A stretch of DNA of 64,000 bases from positions 4,478,501 through 4,542,500 of the forward strand of contig NC_019729.1 in assembly GCF_000317475.1 (NCBI RefSeq), read 5' to 3'. Source of the DNA: Oscillatoria nigro-viridis PCC 7112 (GTDB lineage: Bacteria > Cyanobacteriota > Cyanobacteriia > Cyanobacteriales > Microcoleaceae). Positions 26,003 through 35,454 of the stretch are shown here, piece by piece (within the stretch, counting starts at the first letter, position 1; every line of letters starts with the position of its first letter). Below the pieces are notes generated by a model. It saw only the letters and a program-made list of their open reading frames with translations. It did not search any database and was not told the origin of the DNA. The translations under genes and the position numbers were made by a program.

Positions 26003-27037
26003 ATGCACTTGGGAAAAATCGGATTATGGAATCGCGGAACGTTAACTAGACTGGTTATCCTTAGTACGATCTTAATTACTCTAATTAGCGGGATATGGTT
26101 GAGTATGATTGCAATGCCCGGAAAAAGCTACAGCGGGACAATTCCCCCTTTAACAGCACAGGAAATCTCGCTCCGAGATGCTTTACAGCGCGATGTGGAA
26201 AAGCTCGCTGGTGAAATCGGAGAGCGCAACTTTATACAATATCAAAAACTTGGAGAAGCTGCTGACTTTCTCGAAGCATCATTTCAAAATGCTGGCTATA
26301 AAGTTGAACGACAAGGATATAAAATTGATGAGAAATTTTATTATAACATAGAAGTAGAGATGACCGGGGGAAAAAAGGCAGATGAAATAGTTGTAATTGG
26401 GGCACATTATGATTCTGTGGTGGGGAGTCCAGGGGCAAATGATAATGCAACTGGGGCGGCGGGAGTGCTGGCTTTAGCGAGAATGTTTGCGGATAAAAAG
26501 CCTGAAAAGACTGTGCGTTTTGTTGAGTTTGTGAATGAGGAACCGCCTTTTTTCTGGACTGCTGATATGGGGAGTTTGGTTTATGCGAAAAGATGCAGAG
26601 AGCGTAATGAAAAAATTGTTTCGATGCTCAGTTTAGAAACAATTGGTTATTACTCAGATGCCAAAAACAGTCAGAAATATCCACCACCGTTAAACCTTTT
26701 TTATCCTACATCGGGAAATTTTATCGGATTTATTGGCAATACATCCTCAAGTAAACTGGTTAGAGAGGCGATCGCATCTTTCCGCGGCCATGCTGAATTT
26801 CCCTCGGAAGGTGCAGCAATTCCGGGTGGCATTCCTGGTGTTGGTTGGTCTGATCAATGGTCTTTTTGGCAACATGGTTATCCAGGGCTGATGGTGACAG
26901 ATACTGCTCCCTATCGCTATCCTTACTATCACACGGCGCAAGATACACCCGATAAGGTTGATTGGGAACGGACGGCGAAGGTGATAGCTGGATTGGAGAA
27001 AGTTGTGGCAGACTTGGTGCGAGTTGATATTAATTAG
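26003..27037 (+). CDS. M28 family zinc metallopeptidase
   Basis: Probable aminopeptidase-type exopeptidase outside the cytoplasm. The 344-residue protein has an N-terminal membrane anchor (about 11-33, TRLVILSTILITLISGIWLS). The M28 core follows: VVIGAHYDSVVGSPGANDNATGAAG with zinc-ligand His and Asp, FVEFVNEEPPF with the catalytic Glu pair, SMLSLETIGYYS, and a C-terminal YHTAQDTPDKVDW holding the last ligand His. All ligands seem present. Substrate unknown. It stands alone between bciB and the LRR genes. Confidence 0.87.
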   Translation: MHLGKIGLWNRGTLTRLVILSTILITLISGIWLSMIAMPGKSYSGTIPPLTAQEISLRDALQRDVEKLAGEIGERNFIQYQKLGEAADFLEASFQNAGYKVERQGYKIDEKFYYNIEVEMTGGKKADEIVVIGAHYDSVVGSPGANDNATGAAGVLALARMFADKKPEKTVRFVEFVNEEPPFFWTADMGSLVYAKRCRERNEKIVSMLSLETIGYYSDAKNSQKYPPPLNLFYPTSGNFIGFIGNTSSSKLVREAIASFRGHAEFPSEGAAIPGGIPGVGWSDQWSFWQHGYPGLMVTDTAPYRYPYYHTAQDTPDKVDWERTAKVIAGLEKVVADLVRVDIN

Positions 27038-27247
27038 TTGCGTAGAGAACACAGCAGAGAAATATGCTCGCTGGGAACAGAATATCATGCAAATTGACCA
27101 CATAAAAATGAGTATAATTTGCCTGAATGAGGTGAGTAAAAGAGTTTGTAATAGATGTTTTGCACGGACACAGTAAGGCAGTGTCTTTGTTGTATAAGGT
27201 TGAGAAAATTAGAGAAGATTATCACACTCATAGTTGCACAGAAACAC

Positions 27248-28036
27248 ATGAATTTACCAACGTCGGTCGCACTTACTTGTTGTGCGATCCTAGCATTATC
27301 TGGAAATGGAGTGTCGGGGAAAGCAGCAGCAGAAGTGCGATCGGGAAACAAAACATTTGCTCAATGGTGTCGCGAAAAAGATTCTTTGAGTCCTGAAGCT
27401 AAACATACTGTTGAGGTGCTGTTGAAGGAAGCAGGGACTACTGAGTGCGAGGCGGCTAATCAGACACTTTTGAGTCTCCCGGGACTCGTCCTCGACAACA
27501 ATCAAATCAGCGACATCAAACCGCTAGAATCCTTGACTAACCTGACTTTGCTCTACCTCGACAACAATCAAATCAGCGACATCAAACCGCTACAATCCTT
27601 GACTAGCCTGACTTTGCTCGTCCTCGACAACAATCAAATCAGCGACATCAAACCGCTAGAATCCTTGACTAACCTGACTTTGCTCAGCCTCGCCAACAAT
27701 CAAATCAGCGACATCAAACCGCTCGAATCTTTGACTAACCTGACTGTGCTCGTCCTCGACAACAATCAAATCAGCGACATCAAACCGCTAGAATCCTTGA
27801 CTAACCTGAATTGGCTCTACCTTGGCGACAATTCTATCAGCAACATCAAACCGCTAGAATCCTTGACTAACCTGACTTTGCTCTCACTCGATAACAATCA
27901 AATCAGCGACATCAAACCGCTCGAATCTTTGACTAACCTGACTGAGATTCCCCTCAGCGGAAATCCGATCGCCCCCAAAACTTGCCCCCTCAAACCCGAG
28001 TCTATCTGTAAGTGGGAACCACTAGCTAAACCATAA
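27248..28036 (+). CDS. Secreted leucine-rich-repeat protein, copy 1
   Basis: A 262-residue protein with a signal peptide (MNLPTSVALTCCAILALSGN...SGKAAAE), a Cys-bearing N-cap (FAQWCREKDSL...TTECEA), about seven or eight 22-residue LRRs of the SDS22/internalin type (LDNNQISDIKPLESLTNLTL), and a C-cap GNPIAPKTCPLKPESICKW. It probably binds a protein ligand at the cell surface. I start at ATG 27248 because the paralogue has the same signal peptide and the same 789-nt length from there. The repeats are nearly identical at DNA level. Confidence 0.82.
   Translation: MNLPTSVALTCCAILALSGNGVSGKAAAEVRSGNKTFAQWCREKDSLSPEAKHTVEVLLKEAGTTECEAANQTLLSLPGLVLDNNQISDIKPLESLTNLTLLYLDNNQISDIKPLQSLTSLTLLVLDNNQISDIKPLESLTNLTLLSLANNQISDIKPLESLTNLTVLVLDNNQISDIKPLESLTNLNWLYLGDNSISNIKPLESLTNLTLLSLDNNQISDIKPLESLTNLTEIPLSGNPIAPKTCPLKPESICKWEPLAKP
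27495..27960. repeat. 66-bp tandem repeats encoding LRRs
   Basis: The unit (gacaacaatcaaatcagcga, then catcaaaccgctagaatcct and so on) is repeated about seven times with very few changes. Such near-identity points to recent expansion or gene conversion; the neighbour at 28099 is more diverged. Confidence 0.85.
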
Positions 28037-28098
28037 AACTTTACCGTTTAGGAAATTAGAGGTACAAGATTATGACACTTATAGTTGCACAGAAATAC

Positions 28099-28887
28099 AT
28101 GAATTTACCAAAGTCGATCGCACTTACTGGTTGTGTGCTTCTAGCATTATCTGGAAATGGAGTGTCGGGGAAAGCAGCAGCAGAAGTGCGATCGGGAAAC
28201 AAAACATTTGCTGATTGGTGTCGGGAAAAAGATTCTTTAAGTTCAGAAGCTAAGCATACTGTTGAGGTACTGTTACAGCAGGCTGAGACTAATGAGTGCG
28301 ATGCAGCTAATCGGAAACTTTCGAGTTTCACCGCACTCTTCCTCATTGACGCTCAAATCAGCGAGATTAAACCGTTACAATCCTTGACTAACCTGATTAC
28401 ACTCCACATTAGTAACAATCAAATCAGTGACCTCAAACCGCTAGCATCTTTGCCTAACCTGATTACACTCTCCGTCGGCAACAATCTTCTGGGCGACATC
28501 AAACCCCTAGCATCCTTGACTAACCTGACTACTCTCCAACTCAACAACAATCTTCTGGGCGACATCAAACCGCTGGCATCTTTGACTAACCTGACTTGGT
28601 TAGACATCAGCAACAATCAAATTAGTGAAATCAAACCGCTAGCATCCTTGACTAAACTGACTTGGTTAGACCTCAACAATAATAAAATCAGCGACATCCA
28701 ACCATTGCTATCTTTGACTAAACTGGCTGCAATCGATCTGCAAAACAATCAAATCAATGACATCAAACCATTGCAATCCTTAACTAACCTGACTTGGTTA
28801 CAACTCAGCGGAAATCCGATCGCCCCCAAAACTTGCCCTCTCAAACCAGAGTCTATCTGTAAGTGGGAAGCACCAACTCAACCATAA
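28099..28887 (+). CDS. Secreted leucine-rich-repeat protein, copy 2
   Basis: Paralogue of the gene at 27248, also 262 residues. Signal peptide MNLPKSIALTGCVLLALSGN, same N-cap (FADWCREKDSLSSEAKHTVEVLLQ), about eight LRRs with more varied sequence (LNNNLLGDIKPLASLTNLTW), and the same C-cap. Even the leader (aagattatgacacttatagttgcacagaaa) is duplicated; there the in-frame ATG at 28072 would add nine residues, a codon that reads ATC in copy 1, so I prefer 28099. Function unknown. Confidence 0.82.
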   Translation: MNLPKSIALTGCVLLALSGNGVSGKAAAEVRSGNKTFADWCREKDSLSSEAKHTVEVLLQQAETNECDAANRKLSSFTALFLIDAQISEIKPLQSLTNLITLHISNNQISDLKPLASLPNLITLSVGNNLLGDIKPLASLTNLTTLQLNNNLLGDIKPLASLTNLTWLDISNNQISEIKPLASLTKLTWLDLNNNKISDIQPLLSLTKLAAIDLQNNQINDIKPLQSLTNLTWLQLSGNPIAPKTCPLKPESICKWEAPTQP

Positions 28888-29006
28888 AACTTTACAGTGA
28901 CGCGCGATCGCACTTAAATATTTCAGTGACGAAGGATAAATTTGCTATTCATCAGAAAAACCCGATCGCCCTTATTGACTAAAAGCGATCGCACACCAAC
29001 ATCCTC

Positions 29007-29378
29007 CTACAAATCAGCAGCGTGCTGCTTCAATTCATCCAAAGAAACGTATTCCAAAGTCAAGGCGTGAGTCGCAGCCAAAACCACAGGTGGCGCAACT
29101 CCTGCATCCATTGCTTCCTTCCACCGAGACGCACACAAGCACCAGCAATCCCCAGACTTCAAACCGGGAAAGTTAAATTCGGGAACCGGAGTGCTCAAAT
29201 CATTTCCCTTCGATTTAGTGAATTGCAAAAACTCTTCTGTCAGTTGAGCGCAAACAGTGTGAACCCCAAAGTCGCCACCGCCTGTATTGCATTTGCCGTC
29301 TCGATAATACCCCGTCATGGGCGACGTGCAGCAAGTCTCTAATTTTCCGCCCAAAACATTTGTAGCTTCCGTCACCAT
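29007..29378 (-). CDS. DUF2237 family protein
   Basis: A 123-residue conserved protein: NVLGGKLETCCTSPMTGYYRDGKC, TVCAQLTEEFL, FPGLKSGDCWCLCASRWKEA and PPVVLAATHALTLEYVSLDEL. Several conserved Cys suggest metal or redox chemistry, but no activity is known. The start at 29378 has AGGAG 6 nt upstream; an open extension to 29477 is not family-like. The GNAT gene upstream on the same strand ends about 50 nt away, so they may be cotranscribed. Confidence 0.82.
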   Translation of the reverse strand: MVTEATNVLGGKLETCCTSPMTGYYRDGKCNTGGGDFGVHTVCAQLTEEFLQFTKSKGNDLSTPVPEFNFPGLKSGDCWCLCASRWKEAMDAGVAPPVVLAATHALTLEYVSLDELKQHAADL

Positions 29379-29428
29379 CGCAACTCCTGAGTTAGAACTC
29401 TTCGATCTAATTTTACACAAATCGTTGT

Positions 29429-29890
29429 TTATATATTTTTTTCCATGGCAAAGTTGATGAATTTTTGTCCTCTGCATTCTACTTCTTGTTTTCTAATCAC
29501 AATAAACCCTTGGCTTTCAAAAAAAGGTCGAGCTGTAATGCTGGCTTCGGCAAATAACTTGTTAATTCCTAAGTCTTGGGCTTTTGACTCAATTTGTTTT
29601 AAAATTAGCCTGCCGACTCCTTGCCTTTGAAAATGTTGATGACAGAAAAAGCAATCGATATGGCCGCTTGCTTCTAATTCCCCAAAACCTGCAATTCGAT
29701 CGCCCTCTTCTGCTACGAAAGTAAATTTACTGCTTAAACTTTTAGTCCAACTTTCGATATCCATATCGGCTGGAGCCCAAGCATCTACTTGTGCTTGTGT
29801 GTAATCGCGGATGTTTACTTCGTGTATGGTGTCGTAAAACAGTTTTACAATTTGTTGGGTATCACCGATTTCGTAGGTTCGTACTCTCAT
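29429..29890 (-). CDS. GNAT family N-acetyltransferase
   Basis: A 153-residue single-domain acetyltransferase using acetyl-CoA. Motif A is FFCHQHFQRQGVGRLILKQIE with the RQGVGR pyrophosphate loop near residue 90. Typical beta-4 FGELEASGHIDCF and ARPFFESQGFIVIRKQEV follow. It resembles the YafP/ElaA-like group. Substrate unknown. Confidence 0.8.
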   Translation of the reverse strand: MRVRTYEIGDTQQIVKLFYDTIHEVNIRDYTQAQVDAWAPADMDIESWTKSLSSKFTFVAEEGDRIAGFGELEASGHIDCFFCHQHFQRQGVGRLILKQIESKAQDLGINKLFAEASITARPFFESQGFIVIRKQEVECRGQKFINFAMEKNI

Positions 29891-30086
29891 AAATTATCTC
29901 ACTGCGATCGCTTCTTTAATATGAATTTGGGATTTTTAACCGCTTCGGAACGCGGATGGATGTTGGCTTTTACCATTGTGTCTCATTTCTTGCAGGGCGA
30001 TCGACCAAAAAATTATTCTCTACCCCTTGACAAACTTTATTAGTTTATGTTAATCAAGCAGAAGCAAACCTAACTCAAATTAACAG

Positions 30087-30182
30087 TATAGCCTTTCTCA
30101 AAAAGGTGAGGTACGAATTTTGACCTGGAAATCTTGACAATACAAGGTTTCTGTATACCTCATTTATCTGAGAACCGCTATA
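30087..30182. mobile_element. MITE with TATAG ends, copy 2 (96 bp)
   Basis: Ends TATAGCCTTTCTCAAAAAGG and, reverse-complemented, TATAGCGGTTCTCAGATAAA match the element at 12320-12425 in reversed orientation, both continuing TGAGGTA. The core differs, so only the ends are conserved, as expected for a MITE mobilised in trans by an IS630-type transposase. Confidence 0.8.
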
Positions 30183-30220
30183 CATCAATCCAGCAGCTTA
30201 ACGAATAAGGCTTGAAACTT

Positions 30221-30853
30221 ATGACAGAAATTGGGCCAGATCCAAACCGACCCTATCCGATGGCCGACCAAAGGCGCGTATGCTTCATCAAAAACTTTAT
30301 TAAATCCCCCAACATTATCGTCGGCGATTACTCCTATTATGACGATCCAATAGAGCCAGAAAACTTTGAAAGAAATGTACTTTATAACTACGGAAACGAT
30401 CGATTAATTATTGGCAAATTTTGTGCGATCGCCACCAATGTCAAATTCATTATGAACGGTGCAAATCACAAACTAGACGGCATTTCAACTTATCCTTTTC
30501 CGGTTTTTGGTAATGGTTGGGAAACAGCCATGAATTTAGTAATGGAACTGCCAAGTAAAGGCGATACCGTCATTGGCAATGATGTTTGGCTCGGCTATGA
30601 ATCCCTGATTATGCCTGGAGTCAAAATCGGCGACGGTGCCGTCATTGCCGCCAAATCCGTTGTAGTAAAAGACATTCCCGCTTACACCGTTGTGGGCGGA
30701 AACCCCGCCCATCCAATCAAACAGCGTTTTAGCGATGGTGAAGTTGCACAACTATTAGAAATTCGGTGGTGGGATTGGGAAATCGACAAGATTTCGCGCC
30801 ATGTCAGCATAATTATGCAAGGCGATATTCAAGCACTCAAAAATGCCGAGTAA
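30221..30853 (+). CDS. Vat-type (hexapeptide) O-acetyltransferase
   Basis: A 210-residue left-handed beta-helix acetyltransferase of the xenobiotic/streptogramin acetyltransferase group. Features are NFIKSPNIIVGDYSYYDD, the GKFCAIATNVKFIMNGANHK loop carrying the catalytic His, FPVFGNGW, GDTVIGNDVWLGYESLIMPGVKIGDGAVIAA, and VVGGNPAHPIKQRF. The chromosomal family often has unknown natural substrates, so resistance should not be assumed. I chose ATG 30221 over the TTG at 30212. Confidence 0.87.
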   Translation: MTEIGPDPNRPYPMADQRRVCFIKNFIKSPNIIVGDYSYYDDPIEPENFERNVLYNYGNDRLIIGKFCAIATNVKFIMNGANHKLDGISTYPFPVFGNGWETAMNLVMELPSKGDTVIGNDVWLGYESLIMPGVKIGDGAVIAAKSVVVKDIPAYTVVGGNPAHPIKQRFSDGEVAQLLEIRWWDWEIDKISRHVSIIMQGDIQALKNAE

Positions 30854-31063
30854 ACTCGCAAATACAGCGATATGAATTTTAATTCCGATCCTGTGTACGG
30901 GTTCCGGCGCGATCGAAGGCGAGCCAACTCCCAGCAGCCGAGCCCGGAGAGATCTTCTAATCTGCGTTCATAGCGCGTCAATCTGCCTGCATCTGCGGTC
31001 AAAAAATCCCCAAAAATCACCGTGCAAACCCAGGGAGCCCCCGTACCGCACCGCCCCTACAAC

Positions 31064-32296
31064 TTACTTAGCCGGGCCCACAGCCTCGATCGCATCCTTC
31101 AGGGCGATCGATACATGAGTCCAATGAGTTCCCCCCTGACAAAAAGCCACGTAAGGCGGACGCAGAGGCCCGTCAGCCGAAAACTCCGACGTACTCCCAT
31201 CAATAAAAGTACCCCCCGCCATCACTAACTGACTTTCATAGCCGTGCATCGGAGCCGGCACCGGATCTAAATAGGAACCGACGGGGGAATTTTGCTGAAC
31301 AGCCCGACAAAAAGCAATTAACTTATCAGCAGAACCGAATTCGATCGCCTGAATCACATCTCGTCTTCTAGCCAAAGGAATTGGATTCACCCGATAACCC
31401 AACTTATAAAAAACATAAGCCGTCAAATGATTTCCCTTCATCGCCTCCCCCACACAACCGGGAGCCATAAACAAACCCTGAAACAGCAACCGATTCAAAT
31501 CAAAAGTTGCGCCGCCGCTGCTGCCGATTCCCGGCGCCGTCAAGCGACAAGTTGCCGCCTCCACCAGATCCGCCCTGCCGGCGACGTAGCCTCCAGCAGG
31601 GACGATTGTACCCCCCGGATTTTTGATTAAAGAACCAGCCATCAGATCCGCACCTACAGCAGTAGGTTCGCAATCATCAACAAACTCCCCGTAACAATTA
31701 TCAACAAAGCAAATTGTGTTAGGATTCTGATGTTTGACTATGGCGACGATTTTTTCAATCTCAGAAATAGACAAACTCGACCGCCAAGAATAGCCGCAAG
31801 AGCGCTGGATAAAAACCAGGCGAGTTTTTTCTGAAATAGTAGAGCTCAATGCCTGCCAGTCCACACTTCCTTCGCGAGTTAGAGGCAACTCACGGTAACT
31901 AATACCAAACTCAATCAGTGAACCTTGACCTTGCCCCCGCAAGCCGATCACTTCTTCTAAAGTATCGTAGGGAGAACCAGCCACTGCCAACATTTCGTCA
32001 CCAGGACGCAGGATGCCAAAAAGAGCACAGGCGATCGCGTGAGTACCCGAAACAAACTGTACCCGGACAGCCGCGGCTTGGGCCCCTACCACTTCGGCAA
32101 ACACCCTGTCCAAAGTCTCCCGACCCAAATCATCGTGGCCGTAACCCGTAACCCCTGCAAAATGGTGGACTCCAACCCGGTGGCTGCGAAAAGCTTTTAA
32201 GACTCGTTGAAGATTTTGCTTGACTGTAGTGTCAATACCAGAAAAAATCTGAAAGAGTGCCTGTTCTGCTTCCTGTAGCCGTGAAACGCTATTCAT
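31064..32296 (-). CDS. Aluminium-resistance / methionine gamma-lyase family PLP enzyme
   Basis: A 410-residue fold-type I PLP protein of the family named after aluminium resistance (YnbB-like). Motifs are FAGVTGYGHDDLGRETLDRVF, RVQFVSGTHAIACALFG, VFIQRSCGYSWR, FVDNCYGEFVDD (PLP Asp), and GSLIKNPGGTIVPAGGYVAG with the Schiff-base Lys. The physiological reaction is not established; database names vary. A single gene with its own spacers. Confidence 0.85.
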   Translation of the reverse strand: MNSVSRLQEAEQALFQIFSGIDTTVKQNLQRVLKAFRSHRVGVHHFAGVTGYGHDDLGRETLDRVFAEVVGAQAAAVRVQFVSGTHAIACALFGILRPGDEMLAVAGSPYDTLEEVIGLRGQGQGSLIEFGISYRELPLTREGSVDWQALSSTISEKTRLVFIQRSCGYSWRSSLSISEIEKIVAIVKHQNPNTICFVDNCYGEFVDDCEPTAVGADLMAGSLIKNPGGTIVPAGGYVAGRADLVEAATCRLTAPGIGSSGGATFDLNRLLFQGLFMAPGCVGEAMKGNHLTAYVFYKLGYRVNPIPLARRRDVIQAIEFGSADKLIAFCRAVQQNSPVGSYLDPVPAPMHGYESQLVMAGGTFIDGSTSEFSADGPLRPPYVAFCQGGTHWTHVSIALKDAIEAVGPAK

Positions 32297-32376
32297 CTAT
32301 ACCTCGCTCACCCTTTGCGTGCGCGCTGTTCATTATGGCGTAGATGCGGCCCCTAGTTTGTAAACACAATATATTC

Positions 32377-33189
32377 ATGACGATTGCAACTTCCAAAAAA
32401 ACTTCTCCTGATTGGCCTGTCATAGGCTTTATGGCCTTTCTGCACATCGGTGCTTTATTTGCTTTGCTGCCGGGTAATTTTAGCTGGTCTGCGGTAGGGC
32501 TAGCAGTCTTCCTGCATTGGGTAACAGGTGGTTTAGGAATTACTCTCGGATTTCACCGCCTCGTCACCCACCGCAGTTTTCAAACACCGAAATGGCTAGA
32601 GTATTTTCTAGTTATTTGCGGTACCCTTTCCTGTGAAGGTGGCCCGATCGACTGGGTAGGAATGCACCGGTTACACCACATACATTCCGACACCGAAACC
32701 GATCCCCACGATTCCAATCAAGGCTTCTGGTGGAGCCACATGGGTTGGATGCTCTCGGATCTCCCGATCAGAGTAGAAATCCCCCGCTTTACTAAAGACA
32801 TCGGCGACGACCCAGTATACAAGTTTCTCCAAGCATATTTTATCCCCATCCAAGTTGTCTTCGGTGTGTTGCTTTATTTATTAGGCGGCTGGTCTTTCGT
32901 GGTTTGGGGCGTGTTTATGCGGATCGTGGTGGTGTTCCACTGCACTTGGCTGGTTAACAGCGCTACCCACAAATTCGGCTACCGCACCTACGAGTCGGGC
33001 GATCGATCTACCAACTGTTGGTGGGTGGCTCTGCTCACCTACGGCGAAGGCTGGCACAACAACCACCACGCCTTTCAATACTCGGCTCGCCACGGTCTTC
33101 AATGGTGGGAAATCGACTTCACCTGGATGACAATTCAATTGCTGCAATCCCTGGGTTTGGCAACCAAAGTGAAATTAGCAGAAAAATAG
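32377..33189 (+). CDS. desC: Acyl-lipid delta-9 desaturase, first copy
   Basis: Introduces the first double bond at delta-9 of membrane fatty acids, using ferredoxin in cyanobacteria. The 270-residue protein has the three His boxes of the family: HRLVTHRS, HRLHHIHSD and GEGWHNNHHAFQYSARHG, and about four hydrophobic segments in two pairs. I start at ATG 32377 (MTIATSK), matching the next gene, rather than at 32344. The tandem paralogue at 33550 shares most of the sequence. Confidence 0.9.
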   Translation: MTIATSKKTSPDWPVIGFMAFLHIGALFALLPGNFSWSAVGLAVFLHWVTGGLGITLGFHRLVTHRSFQTPKWLEYFLVICGTLSCEGGPIDWVGMHRLHHIHSDTETDPHDSNQGFWWSHMGWMLSDLPIRVEIPRFTKDIGDDPVYKFLQAYFIPIQVVFGVLLYLLGGWSFVVWGVFMRIVVVFHCTWLVNSATHKFGYRTYESGDRSTNCWWVALLTYGEGWHNNHHAFQYSARHGLQWWEIDFTWMTIQLLQSLGLATKVKLAEK

Positions 33190-33549
33190 CGATCGGCAAT
33201 TAGTCATTGGTTGTCGCTCATCAGTTCTGGACTAATGGCTGGTGACCAATGCCTAACCCTGTTTTTGCGATCGGGTACAGGTTGGGTTGAAGTAAGCTCG
33301 CATCCTCTGGTGCGATCGACCCAACCAAAAAAATAATCAGTTATAATAGATTTGGGAAGAAAAAATTTTGTTTAGCAGCAAAAGTTTTTATTGTCAAGAC
33401 AAAACGGTAATTTTTTTTTCAATCCTAATCCAAAATCTATCATTCATTATTTATTAGTTTGGGCAAGTGTGCAGCAAAAAAGTTCACTGCTCAATCCAAA
33501 CTATTATGCGTGAATCCCGGTTGGCATCTCATCAGAAATCAAAAAAAGA
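33190..33549. other. Spacer between the two desaturase genes
   Basis: A 360-nt spacer, A/T-rich toward its end, with HIP1-like GCGATCG sites and a poly-T block near 33412. It should hold the promoter of the second desC. No gene or strong hairpin seen. Confidence 0.5.
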
Positions 33550-34365
33550 ATGACAATTGCAACGCAAGAAAAACTCCAATACAATTGGAAGCACGTTATT
33601 AGTTTAGCAGGACTTCATATCGGCGCTTTGTTCGCCCTGCTACCAAGTAACTTCAACTGGACAGCAGTGGGTTTAACAGTATTCATGCACTGGATAACCG
33701 GCGGTTTGGGAATAACTCTCGGATGGCATCGCCTGCTCACCCACCGCAGTTTTCAGACACCAAAATTTGTAGAATATTTTCTAGCATTTTGCGGAGCCCT
33801 TGCCTGTCAAGGAGGAATAATTGATTGGGTTGGGCTGCACCGATTGCACCACACCCACTCTGACGAAAGCGCCCTCGACCCTCACAATGCCCAAAAGGGT
33901 TTTTGGTGGAGTCATATCGGCTGGATGCTATATAAAGGTCCAGCTCACGCTGAAATTTCCCGCTGTACAAAAGACATTTCGAGCGATCCATTTTACCAAT
34001 TTTTGCAAAACTACTTTCTCCCGATGCAAATCGTCTTTGGTGTCTTGCTTTACTTAGCAGCAGGCTGGCCGTTTGTAGTGTGGGTAATTTTTGTACGCTT
34101 AGTTTTGGTATATCACTGCACCTGGTTTGTTAACAGCGCCACTCACAAATTTGGCTACCGCACTTACGAAACCGAAGATAGTTCTACTAACTGTTGGTGG
34201 GTGGCTGTCTTGACTTACGGCGAAGGCTGGCACAACAACCACCACGCTTTTCAATACTCTGCGCGTCACGGAATGGAATGGTGGGAAATTGACTTCACTT
34301 GGATGACAATTCAAGTTTTGGAAGCACTAGGTTTGGCTACTAAGGTGAAATTACCAGCCAAGTAG
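33550..34365 (+). CDS. desC: Acyl-lipid delta-9 desaturase, second copy
   Basis: A 271-residue paralogue of the preceding gene, with His boxes HRLLTHRS, HRLHHTHSD and GEGWHNNHHAFQYSARHG. Changes cluster in the middle loop (LYKGPAHAEISRCTKDISSDP). In other cyanobacteria duplicated delta-9 enzymes can differ in sn-position or growth-temperature response; which applies here cannot be read. Confidence 0.9.
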   Translation: MTIATQEKLQYNWKHVISLAGLHIGALFALLPSNFNWTAVGLTVFMHWITGGLGITLGWHRLLTHRSFQTPKFVEYFLAFCGALACQGGIIDWVGLHRLHHTHSDESALDPHNAQKGFWWSHIGWMLYKGPAHAEISRCTKDISSDPFYQFLQNYFLPMQIVFGVLLYLAAGWPFVVWVIFVRLVLVYHCTWFVNSATHKFGYRTYETEDSSTNCWWVAVLTYGEGWHNNHHAFQYSARHGMEWWEIDFTWMTIQVLEALGLATKVKLPAK

Positions 34366-34369
34366 CAGC

Positions 34370-34424
34370 ATGGGCCAAACAGGGCATTGGCCAAACAGGG
34401 CATTGGCCAAACAGGGCATTGGTA
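34370..34424. repeat. 16-bp tandem repeat
   Basis: CCAAACAGGGCATTGG is repeated three times with no change after desC, followed by degenerate aactgcccactgtcaactgcc units. Related to the attgggcattgg family at 2686 and 39845. Confidence 0.8.
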
Positions 34425-34475
34425 ACAACTCACCAATAACCAACTGCCCACTGTCAACTGCCCACTGCCAACTGC

Positions 34476-35321
34476 CTAATGAGTCCGTTTTTGTTCGCCT
34501 CGACCGCGCAAATATTCCGCTAAAAACGCCAATCCTCCCGAAGCTACTATCAACAGCACGCTCAAAGCATTAATATCCGGTTTTACCCCAGTCCGAATCC
34601 GGCTAAAAATTTCCATCGGCAGAGTTGTAGTCCCGCTACCTGCGGTAAAACTGGCAATCAAAAAATCGTCCATGCTGAGGACAAAAGACAGCAGACAACC
34701 CGAAACAATTCCGGGTATTAATTGAGGGAGCAAAACCTGAATAAAAGCCTCAACAGGCGTTGCACCCAAATCCAAGGCAGCCTCTTCTAAATACGGGTTT
34801 AAATCTGCCAATCTAGTAGAAACAGCTAGGGCGATGTAAGCCAGACAAAACACAATGTGAGCGGCGACAATTGTCCACAAACTCAGAGGAATAGCCAGCG
34901 CCGCTAAAAATACCAGAGTAGCAACTGCGGTAGCAATATCTGGAATAATAATCGGCAAGTAGGAGATTCCCTGATATAAACTCTTGCCAGGAAAGCGGTA
35001 GCGGGCTAAACCAACTGCCATCAAAGTGCCTAGTACAGCCGAGATTGCAACTGCACAAACAGCCACTGTTAAACTGTTTCTCAGGGCAACTAAAATCCGC
35101 GTATCGCTAAATAATTTAACGTACCAATCTAAAGTAAATCCTTCCCAACCTGCGCTAAAACGCGATTTGTTAAAGCTGTAAAATGTGAGTACCAGGATAG
35201 GCAGGTACATATAAAAAAACATCAAAACGGCAAATATTATCTGCCAAGAAACCTTAAATTTAGGTTTTAAGTACATATCGGCTTGTATTTCCTCCTGTGG
35301 ATTTTCGGCGGTATTTTCCAT
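34476..35321 (-). CDS. potC: Polyamine ABC transporter permease PotC
   Basis: Inner-membrane channel half for spermidine/putrescine import. The 281-residue protein has six hydrophobic segments and the permease EAA loop (EEAALDLGATPVEAFIQVLLPQLIPG), as in PotC/YdcV. The N-terminal KVSWQIIFAVLMFFYMYLPILV is the first helix. Last gene of the minus-strand potADBC set. The 130-nt gap to potB is filled by short repeats. Confidence 0.9.
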   Translation of the reverse strand: MENTAENPQEEIQADMYLKPKFKVSWQIIFAVLMFFYMYLPILVLTFYSFNKSRFSAGWEGFTLDWYVKLFSDTRILVALRNSLTVAVCAVAISAVLGTLMAVGLARYRFPGKSLYQGISYLPIIIPDIATAVATLVFLAALAIPLSLWTIVAAHIVFCLAYIALAVSTRLADLNPYLEEAALDLGATPVEAFIQVLLPQLIPGIVSGCLLSFVLSMDDFLIASFTAGSGTTTLPMEIFSRIRTGVKPDINALSVLLIVASGGLAFLAEYLRGRGEQKRTH

Positions 35322-35334
35322 TTCTCGGTAATTG

Positions 35335-35450
35335 GTAATCGGTAATTAGTAATTAGTAATTGGTAATCGGTGGTTGTCAGTTGTTATTTGTGATTAGCTA
35401 CCAATAACCAGTAACTAATAACTAATGACTAATAACTACTGACTAATGAC
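35335..35450. repeat. Degenerate taatTGGTAATcgg / ccAATAACcagtaac repeat tract
   Basis: Short units (ggtaattagtaattagtaattgg) are followed by their near complements (ccaataaccagtaactaataac). This can fold back on itself. It lies inside the pot operon between potC and potB. Confidence 0.65.
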
Positions 35451-35454
35451 TTCT

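Noticed and set aside
30221..30853. Clinical-type antibiotic resistance gene
   Set aside because: Only the broad Vat/hexapeptide family can be supported; chromosomal members often have other substrates.
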